NCBI RefSeq assembly: GCF_000275725.1
Contig: NZ_AJTS01000010.1
Coordinates: 112,763 to 176,762 of the forward strand
Direction of reading: 5' to 3'
DNA: 64,000 nucleotides
From: Vreelandella stevensii S18214
GTDB lineage: Bacteria; Pseudomonadota; Gammaproteobacteria; Pseudomonadales; Halomonadaceae
The notes beneath the pieces were generated by a model. That model was not told where the DNA came from, searched no databases, and was given only the letters and a program-made list of their open reading frames with translations. The position numbers were made by a program, and so were the translations under genes. Position 1 is the first letter of the stretch, and each line of letters opens with the position of its first letter. Positions 62,857 through 64,000 of this stretch are shown here, one piece after another.

Positions 62857-64000
62857 TGTGGACCCTTGGCGGAGTGGCTGCGGCGATGGGTATTCCGTTG
62901 GCAGACGATGCGACTGACGTGTCGATCAGCCAGGTAGTGACGGACACTCGCCAGATCGTGCCGGGTTGCCTGTTCATTGCCTTGAAAGGCCCACGCTTCG
63001 ATGGCCACGATTTCGTCGAGCAAGCCCGAGAGCAGGGCGCCGTAGCGGCACTGGTGGAGCATCCCGTGGATAGCCCGCTGCCGCAATTGTGCTGCCCGGA
63101 TACTCGGCTGGGATTAGGGCTGTTGGCGGGCGCATGGCGGCGACGCTTTACGCTGCCGCTGGTGGCGGTCACGGGGAATAGCGGAAAAACCACGGTCAAG
63201 GAGATGGTGTCTGCCCTGTTGGCGCCACTCGGTGAGGTGTTGGCGACCATCGGCAACCTCAATAACGATATTGGGGCGCCGCTGACGCTGTTGCGTCTTG
63301 GGCCGCAGCACCAGGCGGGTGTCATCGAACTGGGGGCCAATCATTTGGGTGAAATCGCCTGGACGGCCGGGTTGGCGGCCCCCAGGGTGGTCATCATCAC
63401 CAACGTGACGGGCGCTCATGTAGGTGAGTTTGGTGGCATGGGGCAGATTGCCCAGGCCAAGAGCGAAATTTTGTCCGGGCTCGATCAGGATGGCGTGGCC
63501 ATCATCAATGCCGATGATCGCTACTTTCCTTTCTGGGCGGCCTGTGCGGCCCCCCGCCGAGTGGTCAGCTACGGGGTGCAGGGCAATGCGGACGTAAACG
63601 CTTCGGCTCTTTCCTGCGACTCACAGGGGCGTTATGCTTTCACGCTCGTTGTCGACGGTGAGCCGTTGGGGCGCGTAGCGCTACCTCTGATCGGCAAGCA
63701 TAATGTCAGTAACGCCCTGGCTGCCGCCGCTGCCGCACTGGCGTTGAATGTCCCCGCTCCGCAGGTCGTGGCTGGGCTGAATCGGTTGTCGGCATTGCAG
63801 GGCCGCATGAACGTGGTGCCCGGTATTCGTGGCACGACGCTGTTGGACGACACTTACAACGCCAACCCTGGCGCGGTCAAGGCAGCTCTGGATGCCCTGG
63901 CGAGCTTTCCTGCCCCTCGCTGGTGCGCCCTGGGCGCGATGGGGGAGCTGGGGGATGAGTCCGACCGGCTACATGCTGACGTGGGCGCTTATGCTGCGTC
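62856..64000 (+). CDS. murF: UDP-MurNAc-tripeptide: D-Ala-D-Ala ligase MurF (5' part)
   Basis: Cut by the right edge; 381 codons are visible without a stop. The reading frame begins MWTLGGVAAAMGIPLADD. The ATP loop TGNSGKTTVKEMVSALL, the NLNNDIGAPLTLL segment and IELGANHLGEIAW are typical. [19 protein letters not shown] starts the C-terminal domain. It adds D-Ala-D-Ala to the UDP-MurNAc tripeptide. Confidence 0.96.
   Translation, partial: MWTLGGVAAAMGIPLADDATDVSISQVVTDTRQIVPGCLFIALKGPRFDGHDFVEQAREQGAVAALVEHPVDSPLPQLCCPDTRLGLGLLAGAWRRRFTLPLVAVTGNSGKTTVKEMVSALLAPLGEVLATIGNLNNDIGAPLTLLRLGPQHQAGVIELGANHLGEIAWTAGLAAPRVVIITNVTGAHVGEFGGMGQIAQAKSEILSGLDQDGVAIINADDRYFPFWAACAAPRRVVSYGVQGNADVNASALSCDSQGRYAFTLVVDGEPLGRVALPLIGKHNVSNALAAAAAALALNVPAPQVVAGLNRLSALQGRMNVVPGIRGTTLLDDTYNANPGAVKAALDALASFPAPRWCALGAMGELGDESDRLHADVGAYAA

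Overview
The window is a GC-rich stretch of gammaproteobacterial chromosome made almost wholly of conserved housekeeping genes. Gene order and protein features point to a Halomonas-like or other Pseudomonas-related member of the Oceanospirillales. The reasons are the hisZ-purA junction, the murA-hisG-hisD-algW order, the block rplM-rpsI-petABC-sspAB-dolP-diaA-yraN-lpoA-rsmI-rnpB-dcw, and acid-rich proteins. The taxon is an inference from order and style, not from a search. I see no insertion sequence, phage, integron, CRISPR array, toxin-antitoxin pair, tRNA or rRNA. No intergenic gap exceeds about 300 bases. Layout: 1-2973 holds the hisZ 3' end, purA, cobO (minus) and yajQ. 3052-10970 holds pepN, a YegS-type lipid kinase, an unrecognised acidic lipoprotein, a cold-shock protein, a LysE-family exporter, the lytic transglycosylase slt and a DUF1232 membrane protein. 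11098-14751 holds htpG behind a near-consensus heat-shock promoter, then gpsA-sixA. 14873-18134 is gatCAB (minus), divergent from mreBCD-maf-rng-yhdP-tldD (18364-28333). 28368-30326 is yjgA and pmbA, the second subunit of the TldD/TldE protease. 30333-37451 is a long minus-strand run: kdsD-kdsC-lptC-lptA-lptB, then rpoN-hpf-ptsN-rapZ-ptsO. 37677-40808 is mlaFEDCB, followed by ibaG-murA-hisG-hisD (to 44483). 44501-48565 holds algW, a Nif3-like gene and the divergent zapG/zapE pair. 48767-53729 holds rplM-rpsI, petABC and sspAB. 53820-58351 holds dolP-diaA-yraN-lpoA (minus), rsmI and the RNase P RNA. From 58352 the division and cell-wall cluster runs rsmH-ftsL-ftsI-murE-murF and leaves the window. 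The dominant theme is the cell envelope: LPS export and Kdo synthesis (kdsCD, lptABC), phospholipid transport (mla, yhdP), peptidoglycan synthesis and turnover (murA, murE, murF, ftsI, lpoA, slt), cell shape (mreBCD), lipoproteins (dolP) and envelope-stress proteolysis (algW). A second theme is translation and nitrogen/carbon regulation (gatCAB, hpf, rpoN, PTS-Ntr). The short HisG needs HisZ, whose gene is at the other end of the window. I found no convincing undescribed multi-gene system. The best candidates for a second look are an unrecognised lipoprotein with a duplicated coiled-coil segment (6732-7442), a long near-perfect palindrome between zapG and zapE, perfect hairpins without U-tracts at several convergent gene junctions, a 13-bp tandem repeat after sixA, an rnpB promoter that overlaps the rsmI stop codon, and the apparent lack of mraZ and hisC at their usual positions.
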